A DNA stretch of 64,000 nucleotides from Acidimicrobiales bacterium. GTDB taxonomy: Bacteria; Actinomycetota; Acidimicrobiia; Acidimicrobiales; Acidimicrobilacustridaceae. Position 1 is the stretch's first letter. Each line of letters starts with the position of its first letter. A model generated the notes under the pieces. The model was not told the origin of the DNA. It was given only the letters and a program-made list of their open reading frames with translations, and ran no database searches. This document shows, piece after piece, positions 18,445-25,961 of this stretch. The position numbers were made by a program, and so were the translations under genes. The stretch spans positions 104,374 to 168,373 of the forward strand of contig JALOLR010000009.1 of assembly GCA_025455885.1 (NCBI GenBank), in the 5' to 3' direction.

Positions 18445-19128
18445 TCAGCGTCGGGATCGGGAACGCAGACCGCTGCGCCACTGCGGCGACGTGGAACGCG
18501 CCGCCCGCCGCCGCGACGCCCGGCGGGCGGTGACGACCGGCGGGCGTTCGCGTGACGCCTGGCGCCAGACCTTCACGAAGCGCTGGCCGGCGGTGACCAG
18601 GGTGAGCACGAGCATCACCCAGAGCACGGGGACGAGCAGCGTCTGGAACAGGAGGCCGAGGCCGAGCAGCACGAGACGCTCGGCGCGCTCCATGATGCCG
18701 CCCCTGGCGTCGAAGCCGAGCGACTCGGCCTTGGCCCGCTCGTAGCTGATGACGAGCGACGCGGCGAGCACGGCCATGGGCAGCAGCGGAGCCAGCCCGC
18801 CGTCGGTGGTGGCCAGGTACCAGGCCACGCCGCCGAGGACCAGCGAGTCGGACACGCGGTCGGCGGTGCTGTCGAAGAACGCACCACGTGGCCCGGCGGT
18901 GCCAGACGCCTTGGCGACGGCGCCGTCGAGGGCGTCGGGGATGCCGGTGAGGACCAGCAGCAACAGGCCGAGGTGCAGGTTGCCCGCGCCGATGGCCACG
19001 GCCGCGCCGGCCGCCATGACGACCCCGAGCGCGGTGAGGTGGTCGGCGGAGATCCCGGTGCGGCGGATGTTGCGGCCGACGGGGCGGAGCCCCTTCTCGA
19101 TGTTCGAACGCCAGTGCCCGTCGAGCAT
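18445..19128 (-). CDS. pgsA: Phosphatidylinositol phosphate synthase (CDP-alcohol phosphatidyltransferase)
   Basis: The enzyme joins CDP-diacylglycerol to inositol phosphate to start PI and PIM synthesis. The 227-residue membrane protein has the CDP-alcohol motif in DALDGAVAK, an 8-residue spacer, then GAFFDSTAD. All acidic residues of DxxDGxxAR(x8)GxxxDxxxD are present, but the Arg is replaced by Lys. Several helices follow, and the C-terminal ~40 residues are very Arg-rich. ATG 19128 is chosen because the family N-terminus (NIEKGLRPVGRNI) starts shortly after it. Operon context with patA and pimA favours PI-phosphate synthase over a glycerophosphate enzyme. Confidence 0.88.
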   Translation of the reverse strand: MLDGHWRSNIEKGLRPVGRNIRRTGISADHLTALGVVMAAGAAVAIGAGNLHLGLLLLVLTGIPDALDGAVAKASGTAGPRGAFFDSTADRVSDSLVLGGVAWYLATTDGGLAPLLPMAVLAASLVISYERAKAESLGFDARGGIMERAERLVLLGLGLLFQTLLVPVLWVMLVLTLVTAGQRFVKVWRQASRERPPVVTARRASRRRAARSTSPQWRSGLRSRSRR

Positions 19129-19284
19129 GGCTGCTCCCGTCGGTGAGTCGTGGCCCCCGTTCGCGACGGGCGCCGAATGTGCCCGGCAGGCTACCAGCAG
19201 GTCCTCGGTGGTCGACGTACGCTCCAGCGAGGAGCCCGTGCGACATCGGTGGTCACCCCGCGGGGCCGCCCGGAAGGAGTCCAG

Positions 19285-21357
19285 GTGGAGGTCGTGGCGA
19301 CGGATCGGATCCGCAACGTGGCCCTCGTCGGGCACGGCGGGTCCGGCAAGACCACCCTCGCCGAGGCGCTCCTCGTCGAGGCCGGGGTGCTCGGTCGGGC
19401 CGGCCGGGTGGAGGACGGCACGACGGTGTGCGACACCGAGCCCGAGGAGCACCGGCACCGCCTCTCGGTCTCCCTGGCGCTGGCCCCTTTCGAGTGGAAG
19501 GGCCACAAGGTCAACCTGATCGACACCCCCGGCTACCCGGACTTCGAGGACGCCGCCGTGACGGCACTCGGGGTCGTCGACCTGGCCGTGTTCGTGGTGA
19601 GCGCCGTCGACGGCGTGGAGGCCCAGACCCGCCGGCTCTGGCAGGTGGCCGAGTCCCTCGGACTGCCCCGCATGGTGTTCGTCAACAAGTTGGACCGCGA
19701 CCGATCGTCGTTCGACGCCACGCTCACCGAGCTGCGCGAGGTCTTCGGCGCGGGCGTGGCCCCTCTCGAGCTGCCGATCGGGACCGAGGGGGCGTTCCAC
19801 GGGGTCGCCGATCTGCTCACCGACACGGCGTACCTCTACGACGGGGGCACCCACACCGCCGGGCCGGTCCCCGACGAGATGGCGGACGTCGAGCACGAGG
19901 TGCACGACAACCTGGTCGAGGGGATCGTGGTCGCCGACGACGAGGTGCTCGAGCGGTATCTGACCGGGGAGACGCCCGCGTTCGAGGAGCTCGAGCGGCT
20001 GCTGGCCGTCGGCGTGGACGACGCCACCGTGTTCCCGGTGGTGTGCGGCTCGGCGACGGAGGTGATCGGTGTCGACCGGCTGGCCGACTTCATCTGCGAG
20101 ATCGGTCCGTCACCGCTCGACCGGCCCCCGATCGAGGTCGAAGCGGGCGACACCCTCGTCGAGGTGGTCCCCGATGCCACCGGCCAGCCGTTGGCCCAGG
20201 TGTTCCGCACCATGTCGGACCCGTTCGTCGGGCGGGTGGCGCTGTTCAAGGTGCTGTCGGGCACGGTGGCCCAGGACGACCACCTGGTGAACGGGCGCAC
20301 GGGGGCCGACGAGCGGCTGCACGGGATCTTCACGTTCCGGGGCCGGGACCGCGACGAGGTGGCGGCGGTGCCCGCCGGCGACATCGCCGCGGTCGCCAAG
20401 CTGAACGACGCCGCGGCCGGTGACACCCTCGCCCCGAAGGGCACCCCGGTCGTCGTGCCCGCGCCGTCGCCGTCGGAGCCGGTGGCGTCGGTCGCCGTGG
20501 CGGCCGCCTCACCCGCCGACGAGGACAAGCTGGCCACCGCGCTGCACCGGATCCTCGTGGACGATCCGGCGTTGCGCCTCGACCGTGACGACGAGATCGG
20601 CCAGACGGTGCTGTCGGGGCTCGGCGAGATGCACCTGGCGGTGACGATCGAGCGGCTGGCGCGGGCGTTCGGCGTGGAGGTGGTCACCGAGGACGTGCGC
20701 ACCGCGTTCCGCGAGACGATCACCTCCACCGGCCGCGCCGAGGGCCGGCACAAGAAGCAGAGCGGCGGCCACGGCCAGTTCGGGGTGGCGGAGCTGGTCG
20801 TCGAGCCCCTCGACCGGGGTGAGGGGTTCGAGTTCGTCGACGAGATCGTCGGCGGGGCCATCCCGAAGGGGTTCGTGCACGCCGTGGAGAAGGGCGTCGT
20901 CGAGGCCATGGCCGAGGGCGGCGTCCACGGGTTCCCGGTGGTGGACGTCCGGGTGCGGTGCGTGGACGGCAAGCACCATCCGGTCGACTCGTCGGAGATG
21001 AGCTTCAAGATGGCGGGACGCCTGGCCCTGCGGGCGGCGCTCACCGACGCCGGTCCGGTCGTCCTCGAGCCGGTCTCCCGCGTCGAGGTCACGGTGCCCA
21101 CCGAGATGCAGGGCGACGTGATGGGCGACCTGAACAGCCGGCGGGCGCGGGTGCTGGGCACGGAGCCGGGGGACGCCGGGGACACGACGATCCTGGCGGA
21201 GGTCCCCGCCTCGGAGCTGACGCACTACGGCACGGACCTCCGGTCGCGCACCGGTGGCCGCGGCCGGTTCCACGTGACGCCGTCGCGCTACGACGTCCTC
21301 CCCGACCACCTCGCCGCCGCGGTGATCGCCGGGCGGCCCGACGAGCGCCACGGGTAG
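19285..21357 (+). CDS. Elongation factor G-like GTPase (EF-G2 type)
   Basis: The 690-residue protein has the five-domain EF-G layout with G1 GHGGSGKTTL, G3 DTPGYPDF and G4 NKLD. The G2/switch I region is not the standard EF-G sequence, and domain IV includes RHKKQSGGHGQFG. These features place it with the EF-G-like proteins often called FusA2 rather than the housekeeping EF-G. The GTG at 19285 is chosen because an AAGGAG ribosome binding site lies five bases upstream. It is not next to rpsL/rpsG/tuf. Function is uncertain; a role in ribosome stress or recycling is only inference. Confidence 0.85.
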   Translation: MEVVATDRIRNVALVGHGGSGKTTLAEALLVEAGVLGRAGRVEDGTTVCDTEPEEHRHRLSVSLALAPFEWKGHKVNLIDTPGYPDFEDAAVTALGVVDLAVFVVSAVDGVEAQTRRLWQVAESLGLPRMVFVNKLDRDRSSFDATLTELREVFGAGVAPLELPIGTEGAFHGVADLLTDTAYLYDGGTHTAGPVPDEMADVEHEVHDNLVEGIVVADDEVLERYLTGETPAFEELERLLAVGVDDATVFPVVCGSATEVIGVDRLADFICEIGPSPLDRPPIEVEAGDTLVEVVPDATGQPLAQVFRTMSDPFVGRVALFKVLSGTVAQDDHLVNGRTGADERLHGIFTFRGRDRDEVAAVPAGDIAAVAKLNDAAAGDTLAPKGTPVVVPAPSPSEPVASVAVAAASPADEDKLATALHRILVDDPALRLDRDDEIGQTVLSGLGEMHLAVTIERLARAFGVEVVTEDVRTAFRETITSTGRAEGRHKKQSGGHGQFGVAELVVEPLDRGEGFEFVDEIVGGAIPKGFVHAVEKGVVEAMAEGGVHGFPVVDVRVRCVDGKHHPVDSSEMSFKMAGRLALRAALTDAGPVVLEPVSRVEVTVPTEMQGDVMGDLNSRRARVLGTEPGDAGDTTILAEVPASELTHYGTDLRSRTGGRGRFHVTPSRYDVLPDHLAAAVIAGRPDERHG

Positions 21358-21368
21358 GTGGACCGCTC

Positions 21369-21878
21369 ATGAGCTCCTACGACCTGTCGTCGCTGCCCCC
21401 GGCCGACGCCGTCGTGGCACTGCGATCCTTCCCCCGCCGCTACCGCAGCGCGTTGCGCCCGCTCGACGACGACGAGAGCGTCGACGAGCTCGCCCAGCGC
21501 CTGGGCCCCGACGGCCAGAGCGCGGTCGAGCTGGTCGTCGACGCCGTCCGGACCTGGGCCCTGCAGCGCGAGGCCCTGCACCAGATCCGGCTGGCCGCCA
21601 CCCCGCTGCTGCACGCCGCGGTCGTCGATCCCGCCCACCGCACCTGGGACGCGTCGGTGCACGAGAGCCTGGCCGACGCCCTCGACCAGGTCGACGACCA
21701 CGCCAGCGAGCTCGCCGACGAGGCCGCCCGCTTCTCGGCCAACGACTGGACGCGCCGCGGCACGATCGCCGGCAGTGGGACGGCCGGCGCGCTCGACGTC
21801 GTCCGGGCCGCGGTGCGGGTGGGACGCGACAACCTCGTGGCCGCCGAACGCGCCCTCGACGCACAACGTCGTCACTGA
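21369..21878 (+). CDS. Conserved-looking helical protein of unknown function
   Basis: I do not recognise this 169-residue protein. It starts MSSYDLSSLPPADAVVALRS and is composed of long amphipathic helices rich in Ala, Asp and Arg (AVELVVDAVRTWALQREALH, HESLADALDQVDDHASELAD). The helical pattern with scattered histidines is reminiscent of DinB-type four-helix bundles, but no metal triad can be assigned with confidence. It lies 11 bases after the EF-G-like gene and is likely cotranscribed. Its stop codon lies inside the left copy of the 25-bp direct repeat. Confidence 0.75.
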   Translation: MSSYDLSSLPPADAVVALRSFPRRYRSALRPLDDDESVDELAQRLGPDGQSAVELVVDAVRTWALQREALHQIRLAATPLLHAAVVDPAHRTWDASVHESLADALDQVDDHASELADEAARFSANDWTRRGTIAGSGTAGALDVVRAAVRVGRDNLVAAERALDAQRRH

Positions 21879-21894
21879 CGGTTCAGGTCGGACC
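21870..21894. repeat. 25-bp direct repeat, left copy (attL-like)
   Basis: This 25-base sequence is identical to 28828-28852 and in the same orientation. It begins CGTCACTGACGG, whose first 11 bases form a small palindrome (CGTCA-C-TGACG). The copy overlaps the last three codons of the 21369 gene. Read on the minus strand, it reproduces the final codons and stop of the gene at 28830 (SDLNRQ). Confidence 0.95.
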
Positions 21895-21905
21895 GGCGGG
21901 CCCGG

Positions 21906-23789
21906 TCACCGGCGCCGGAGGAACTCCATCGGGGTCCGTTCGGTCGTGGCGGTGAGGATCAGATAGCCCATGTCAATGAGCAGCAGCGCCAGGATGACCA
22001 GTCGGAGCGTTCCGACGTCGACGCCGGTGTAGGGCAGTGCGCCGGTGGGCGTGACGGCTCCGGCCGGCGCGGGCGCCGACGTGGGCGCCGCCGCCGGGTC
22101 AGCCGGATCAGCCGGGGCGGGCGGGACGGTGGTGGGCCCGGGTGCCACGGGCGGCGGGGCGGTGGCGCTGAGCACGCAGGTCTGCACGGCGGTCGCGCCA
22201 CCGGACAGCGACTCGCCGAGGGTGACGCCGGTGACGTACTTCAGGTCGAACGTGCCGGCCGTGGGCACCAGCGCCTCGACGGGCTGGTCACCGTCGAGCT
22301 CGACGGTGAGCGTGACGACGAACGGTGCGACGGGGGGGCGCTGCGGGCTCACCGTCGCCCCCGGGTTGTAGCTACCCACGGCGATCGGGGGCAGGACGAG
22401 GGACACCTTCCCGGCGGCGGCGGTCACGGTCGCCCCTGCGCCGATCCCGGTGCCGGTGGCGGTGGGCGTCCCGCTGACCGTGACGCCCTCGGGGAGCGGG
22501 AAGTCGATCGTGAAGTCGGTGAGGTCCTGTTCGAGGAACGCGGTGTCACCCAGCCCGGGGACCTGGGCACTCGCACCGGGGGCCACCTCGTTCACCAGGG
22601 TGGCGAGGTTGGCGGCCTGGAAGTCGAAGCTGAGCTCCGCCTCGTAGGTGGCGCCGGTGGCGGTGGGCGCCACCGAAGAGGTCCACGGCGACTCCCAGCG
22701 GTACTCGGCGGTCTTCACGCCCTCCACGACGGTCGGCGTCACCAGCGGGTTCCCGCCGGGCACCTCCGCGACGTCGCTGGCCGTGCAGGTGGCGAAGATC
22801 GTGGACGCCTCGGCCTCGGGGGCGGTGGTCGAGGTCGTGGACGTCGAGGTGGAGGAGGTGGAGGTGGACGAGGTCGAGGTGGACGACGTGCTGGTGCTCG
22901 TCGAACTGGTGCTGGACGAGCTCGAGCTGGAGGAGGACGAGCTGGAGCTGCTCGACGAGGAGCCGCTGCCGGCGACGACCTCGGTGGTGGCCAGGACGAC
23001 GGACCCGTTGGTCGTGCACGTCTGGGTGGCGGTCACCCCGCCGCTCGACGCGAGGGCCACGAGTCCGACGCTGTAGGAGAGGTTGAAGCTCGCCGGACCG
23101 GGGTTCAACGGGACGACGGTGCCGCCGGCGACCCCGCCGTCCACCACCGTCGTGAAGTTCAGGGTGGTGGTCACGACCCCGCCCGACACGATCGTGCTGG
23201 GCGGAGTCCCGGTGCCGGCCTGGTAGGCGCCGGCGGAGATGGACGGGATGGTGACCCGCACGTCGTCCCCGGCCACCGACGCCGTGGCCCCTCCGCCGCT
23301 GGCGGTCGGGGTGCCGCTGATCGTGGTGCCCGCCGGGACGGGGAACGGGATGACGAGGTTCGAGATGGTCTCCTCGAGGTAGGTCGACGGCGCCAGTGCC
23401 CCCTGCCCCTGGGCGACGAGCCCGGGGATGACGTCGTTGAACAGCGAGTCGATGACCTTGGCCTGGAGGTCGACCTCGACGACCACCTGGTACGAAACGG
23501 TTCCACCCGGCGCGGCGGTGGCGGTGGCGGTGGCGTCGACCGGGACGGACAGGCCGTACGGGGTCGAGCCGAACGTGGGGGCGATGCCGCCGGCGATCGC
23601 CGCCCCGAGGGGTCCGCTGGAGATCTGCTGGATGTTGCTGGCCGTACAGGAGTGGGCGACCGTCACCTCGGCGGCGACGGCGCCGGGCGCGGCGACGAGG
23701 AACGTCAGGGCCTCGGCGGCCAGGAGCCCTGCGGCCCCCAGGGCCAGCCAGGCCCGCTTGCGGACGTTGCGTCGGCGGATGGTCCCCAT
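21906..23789 (-). CDS. LPYTG-anchored surface protein with two tandem domains and a Ser/Thr linker
   Basis: The 627-residue protein has a signal peptide (RRRNVRKRAW, hydrophobic AALGAAGLL region, AVAA). Two ~200-residue beta-rich domains are homologous: both have CTAS near their start, a PFPVPAGTTISGTPTASG / DFPLPEGVTVSGTPTATG pair, and end in SGG(V/A)TA(T/V)QTC. Between them (residues ~272-325) is an uninterrupted Ser/Thr run. The C-terminus is a Pro/Ala-rich stalk, LPYTG at ~585-589, a hydrophobic helix and a basic tail, consistent with sortase anchoring. ATG 23789 is preceded by a G-rich ribosome site. No sortase is in the window. Binding partner unknown. Confidence 0.85.
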   Translation of the reverse strand: MGTIRRRNVRKRAWLALGAAGLLAAEALTFLVAAPGAVAAEVTVAHSCTASNIQQISSGPLGAAIAGGIAPTFGSTPYGLSVPVDATATATAAPGGTVSYQVVVEVDLQAKVIDSLFNDVIPGLVAQGQGALAPSTYLEETISNLVIPFPVPAGTTISGTPTASGGGATASVAGDDVRVTIPSISAGAYQAGTGTPPSTIVSGGVVTTTLNFTTVVDGGVAGGTVVPLNPGPASFNLSYSVGLVALASSGGVTATQTCTTNGSVVLATTEVVAGSGSSSSSSSSSSSSSSSSSTSSTSTSTSSTSTSSTSTSSTSTSTTSTTAPEAEASTIFATCTASDVAEVPGGNPLVTPTVVEGVKTAEYRWESPWTSSVAPTATGATYEAELSFDFQAANLATLVNEVAPGASAQVPGLGDTAFLEQDLTDFTIDFPLPEGVTVSGTPTATGTGIGAGATVTAAAGKVSLVLPPIAVGSYNPGATVSPQRPPVAPFVVTLTVELDGDQPVEALVPTAGTFDLKYVTGVTLGESLSGGATAVQTCVLSATAPPPVAPGPTTVPPAPADPADPAAAPTSAPAPAGAVTPTGALPYTGVDVGTLRLVILALLLIDMGYLILTATTERTPMEFLRRR

Positions 23790-23811
23790 GTGTGTCGTCC
23801 CCCCGGTTGGT

Positions 23812-24825
23812 TCAGCTGTCGTGCGGACCCGCAGCACCGACTGGGTCGGGGATGCGGTTGGATCTCGTCATTCCGGTGTGGTCGGCCGGGGGCTCGGTCC
23901 CCTCGGCCGGCGGCGTCTGGGCTGCGGCGACGGAGAGCTCGGCGGCCTCGGCGTCGCGGCGTTGGCGGGCGAGGCGCCGTCGGGCGATGTTGCGGACGGC
24001 CAGCAGCACGGCCTGCGCCAACGCGAGTGCGACGAGCACCAGGCCCCACGGCCAGGTGGCGGCGGTGGTCTGGAACTCCACGCGGTTCCCGACGACGCCG
24101 AGGTCGCCGGCCACCCGGTAGGTGCCGTAGGACAGCGCGTCGAGCTCGAAGGGCACCCGCACCACCGCGGTCTGACCGGCGGCGATCGGCGGCACGGCGG
24201 GGGCGTCGATGACCGTCCTCGGGTCATCGCCCTTGCCGTAGGCGATGCTCATGAACGGTTGGTTCACCGCGGTGGTGCCGGTGTTGGTGACGGTGAGGAC
24301 GAGGGTCCGCGCCGCGGGGGCGCCGAACCAGGACGGCCACCCGCCGTCGTCCTCGACGACGGCGCGGTCGACGCGGAGGGTGGCGCCGATGTCGGGGTTG
24401 ACGAGCGGGGAGTCGGAGCTCACGGGGGCCGAGGTGGTGCCGGCGATGGCGATCGGGGTGCTGGCCTCGGTGAGGGCCCCGACGGCGAGGATCACGCATG
24501 GGCACGGCCGCGGCGGGATGGTGACGACGACGGTCGCCCTGAACTCGGCCCGCTCCGTGTAGAACGACTCGGCGTTGGCCACGTCGCAGTCGGCCGACCC
24601 GTTGACACCGTCGTTGCCGCACACCTGCAGCGACACGAACTCACCGGGCGCCCAGCCCGCCCCGGTGACCGTGACGGTCTGGCCGGGCGACAGGAGCCCG
24701 GGAACCGGGGAGAGGGTGGGTGACGGGGCCTGGGCGGCGGCGAGCGACGTGCCCACGACGGACAGCACCAGCGCGACCGCAGCCGCGGCGGCGAGGCGGG
24801 CCGAGACCGACGCGGCCCGGGTCAC
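23812..24825 (-). CDS. Exported membrane-anchored protein with neocarzinostatin-like domain
   Basis: The 337-residue product has a signal peptide ending near SLAAAQA. The first domain matches the neocarzinostatin-type beta sandwich (LLSPGQTVTVTGAGWAPGEF, VSLQVCGN, ADCDVAN). A second beta domain of the DUF11/CARDB-like kind follows (TLVLTVTNTGTTAVNQPF). A C-terminal membrane helix (WGLVLVALALAQAVLLAV) is followed by an Arg-rich cytoplasmic tail. Its start overlaps the stop of the DUF916 gene by four bases, so the two are translationally coupled. Such beta-sandwich domains are common in actinobacterial surface proteins; a ligand cannot be named. Confidence 0.78.
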   Translation of the reverse strand: MTRAASVSARLAAAAAVALVLSVVGTSLAAAQAPSPTLSPVPGLLSPGQTVTVTGAGWAPGEFVSLQVCGNDGVNGSADCDVANAESFYTERAEFRATVVVTIPPRPCPCVILAVGALTEASTPIAIAGTTSAPVSSDSPLVNPDIGATLRVDRAVVEDDGGWPSWFGAPAARTLVLTVTNTGTTAVNQPFMSIAYGKGDDPRTVIDAPAVPPIAAGQTAVVRVPFELDALSYGTYRVAGDLGVVGNRVEFQTTAATWPWGLVLVALALAQAVLLAVRNIARRRLARQRRDAEAAELSVAAAQTPPAEGTEPPADHTGMTRSNRIPDPVGAAGPHDS

Positions 24826-25880
24826 GGCGTGCCGACCAGCGTGTCGGCCGGCGACCCCGGGCCGGTGCCGCTGCCGGTGGGGGCGGGTGACGCCGGGGGG
24901 CGGCGGGAGCGGCGTCGTCGGATGATCACGGCGGCGACGACGAGGGCGACGACGAGGAGGAGGAACCAGGGCATGGCCAGGGCGATGTCGTCCCCGCTGG
25001 CGGCAACGTCGCCGTCCCCCTGCGTCGTGCCGGTGACGTCGACGCTGGCGGTCAGCAACCCGAGGGGCGGGAGGCTGTCGACGGGTTCGGTGATCTCCAC
25101 CGAGGCACCGGGAAGGAGCTCGGGGAGCGCCCGGGGCTCGAGGGTCTGCGCGCCGAGCCCGAACAGGCCCTCGACCCTGGCGGTGGCGGTGGGGCTCACG
25201 CGCACGTTGCCGGTGTTGACGATCCGGTAGCTGACCGAACCGGCGGCGGGGGCCCCGAAGCGGAAGCCGGTGCTCGAGCTCGTGGACAAGCTGACCGAGG
25301 AGACGGCCAGGCCCGCTTCGACGGGTCCCTTGACCCGCAGGTAGATGCGGGCCCCGACGCCGTCGCGGCCGGCGACGTTGACGTTGCTGTCGGGGTCGCC
25401 GCCCTCGTCGCCGGCCCGGACCGCCTCGTTGAGGGCGACGATGCCGCCGGCGTGGTCGCCGGGGGTGGCGTCGGTGGGGACGTTCAGCGAGAACGGGATG
25501 TTGGCCGCCGTCTGGGGCGGCACGGTGATCTTGTCGGTGGGCAGCTCGACCCAGGCGCCGACGTCGGAGGTGGGGTCGTCGGGGTTGCCGAGGGCGAAGG
25601 CGCCATCCGGGTTCTCCTGGACGTCGGAGGCGTAGAGGAAGAAGGTGATGGGGGCGTCGGTCGAGTTGGTGACCGTGACCGAGTCCTTGAGGCTGCCACC
25701 GGGATCGAGGTTGTAGACGAAGAAGGAGCGCTGGTTGGCACCCTCGCCGGCGGTGGGGAAGACGGAGAACTGCCCGTTGTCGGCGGCGCCGGCCGGGCCG
25801 GCGAGGAGTGCCGTGGCGGCCAGGAGCGCGGCGAGGGCGACGGCGATGCGGGGGGGGCGGGCACGGCGGTGAGCGGTCAT
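24822..25880 (-). CDS. DUF916 / WxL-interacting-type surface protein
   Basis: The 352-residue protein has a signal peptide (VALAALLAATALLAGPAGAA). An N-terminal domain has the features of DUF916 proteins: FSVFPTAGEG, SFFVYNLDPGGSLKDSVTV, then ITVPPQTAANIPFSLNVP and TPGDHAGGIVAL. A second beta domain follows, with a final membrane helix (WFLLLVVALVVAAVII) and an Arg-rich tail. DUF916 proteins in Firmicutes bind WxL-domain cell-wall proteins and are encoded next to them. Here the upstream gene (25962) encodes a WxL-like protein, which supports the same pairing. It is coupled to the neocarzinostatin-like gene by an ATGA overlap. Confidence 0.82.
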   Translation of the reverse strand: MTAHRRARPPRIAVALAALLAATALLAGPAGAADNGQFSVFPTAGEGANQRSFFVYNLDPGGSLKDSVTVTNSTDAPITFFLYASDVQENPDGAFALGNPDDPTSDVGAWVELPTDKITVPPQTAANIPFSLNVPTDATPGDHAGGIVALNEAVRAGDEGGDPDSNVNVAGRDGVGARIYLRVKGPVEAGLAVSSVSLSTSSSTGFRFGAPAAGSVSYRIVNTGNVRVSPTATARVEGLFGLGAQTLEPRALPELLPGASVEITEPVDSLPPLGLLTASVDVTGTTQGDGDVAASGDDIALAMPWFLLLVVALVVAAVIIRRRRSRRPPASPAPTGSGTGPGSPADTLVGTP

Positions 25881-25910
25881 GGCCTCGTTCGGGGTAGGGG
25901 GACGGGAAGC

Positions 25911-25936
25911 GGGGGCGGCGCCGAGACGCCGCCCCC
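25911..25936 (-). terminator. Strong GC hairpin between the WxL-like and DUF916 genes
   Basis: A perfect 10-bp stem (25911-25920 with 25927-25936) encloses a 6-base loop. It lies downstream of the WxL-like gene stop and 31 bases upstream of the DUF916 start on the minus strand. There is no U-tract, so it could be an actinobacterial-type terminator or attenuator, or an mRNA processing/stability stem that lets the first gene be expressed above the next two. Confidence 0.6.
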
Positions 25937-25961
25937 GATCCGTGCTGCGATTCCGGCTCGG

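Noticed and set aside
22800..22985. CRISPR array or tandem minisatellite
   Set aside because: The repeats are short codon-level repeats inside an intact reading frame that encodes a Ser/Thr linker; there are no spacer units.
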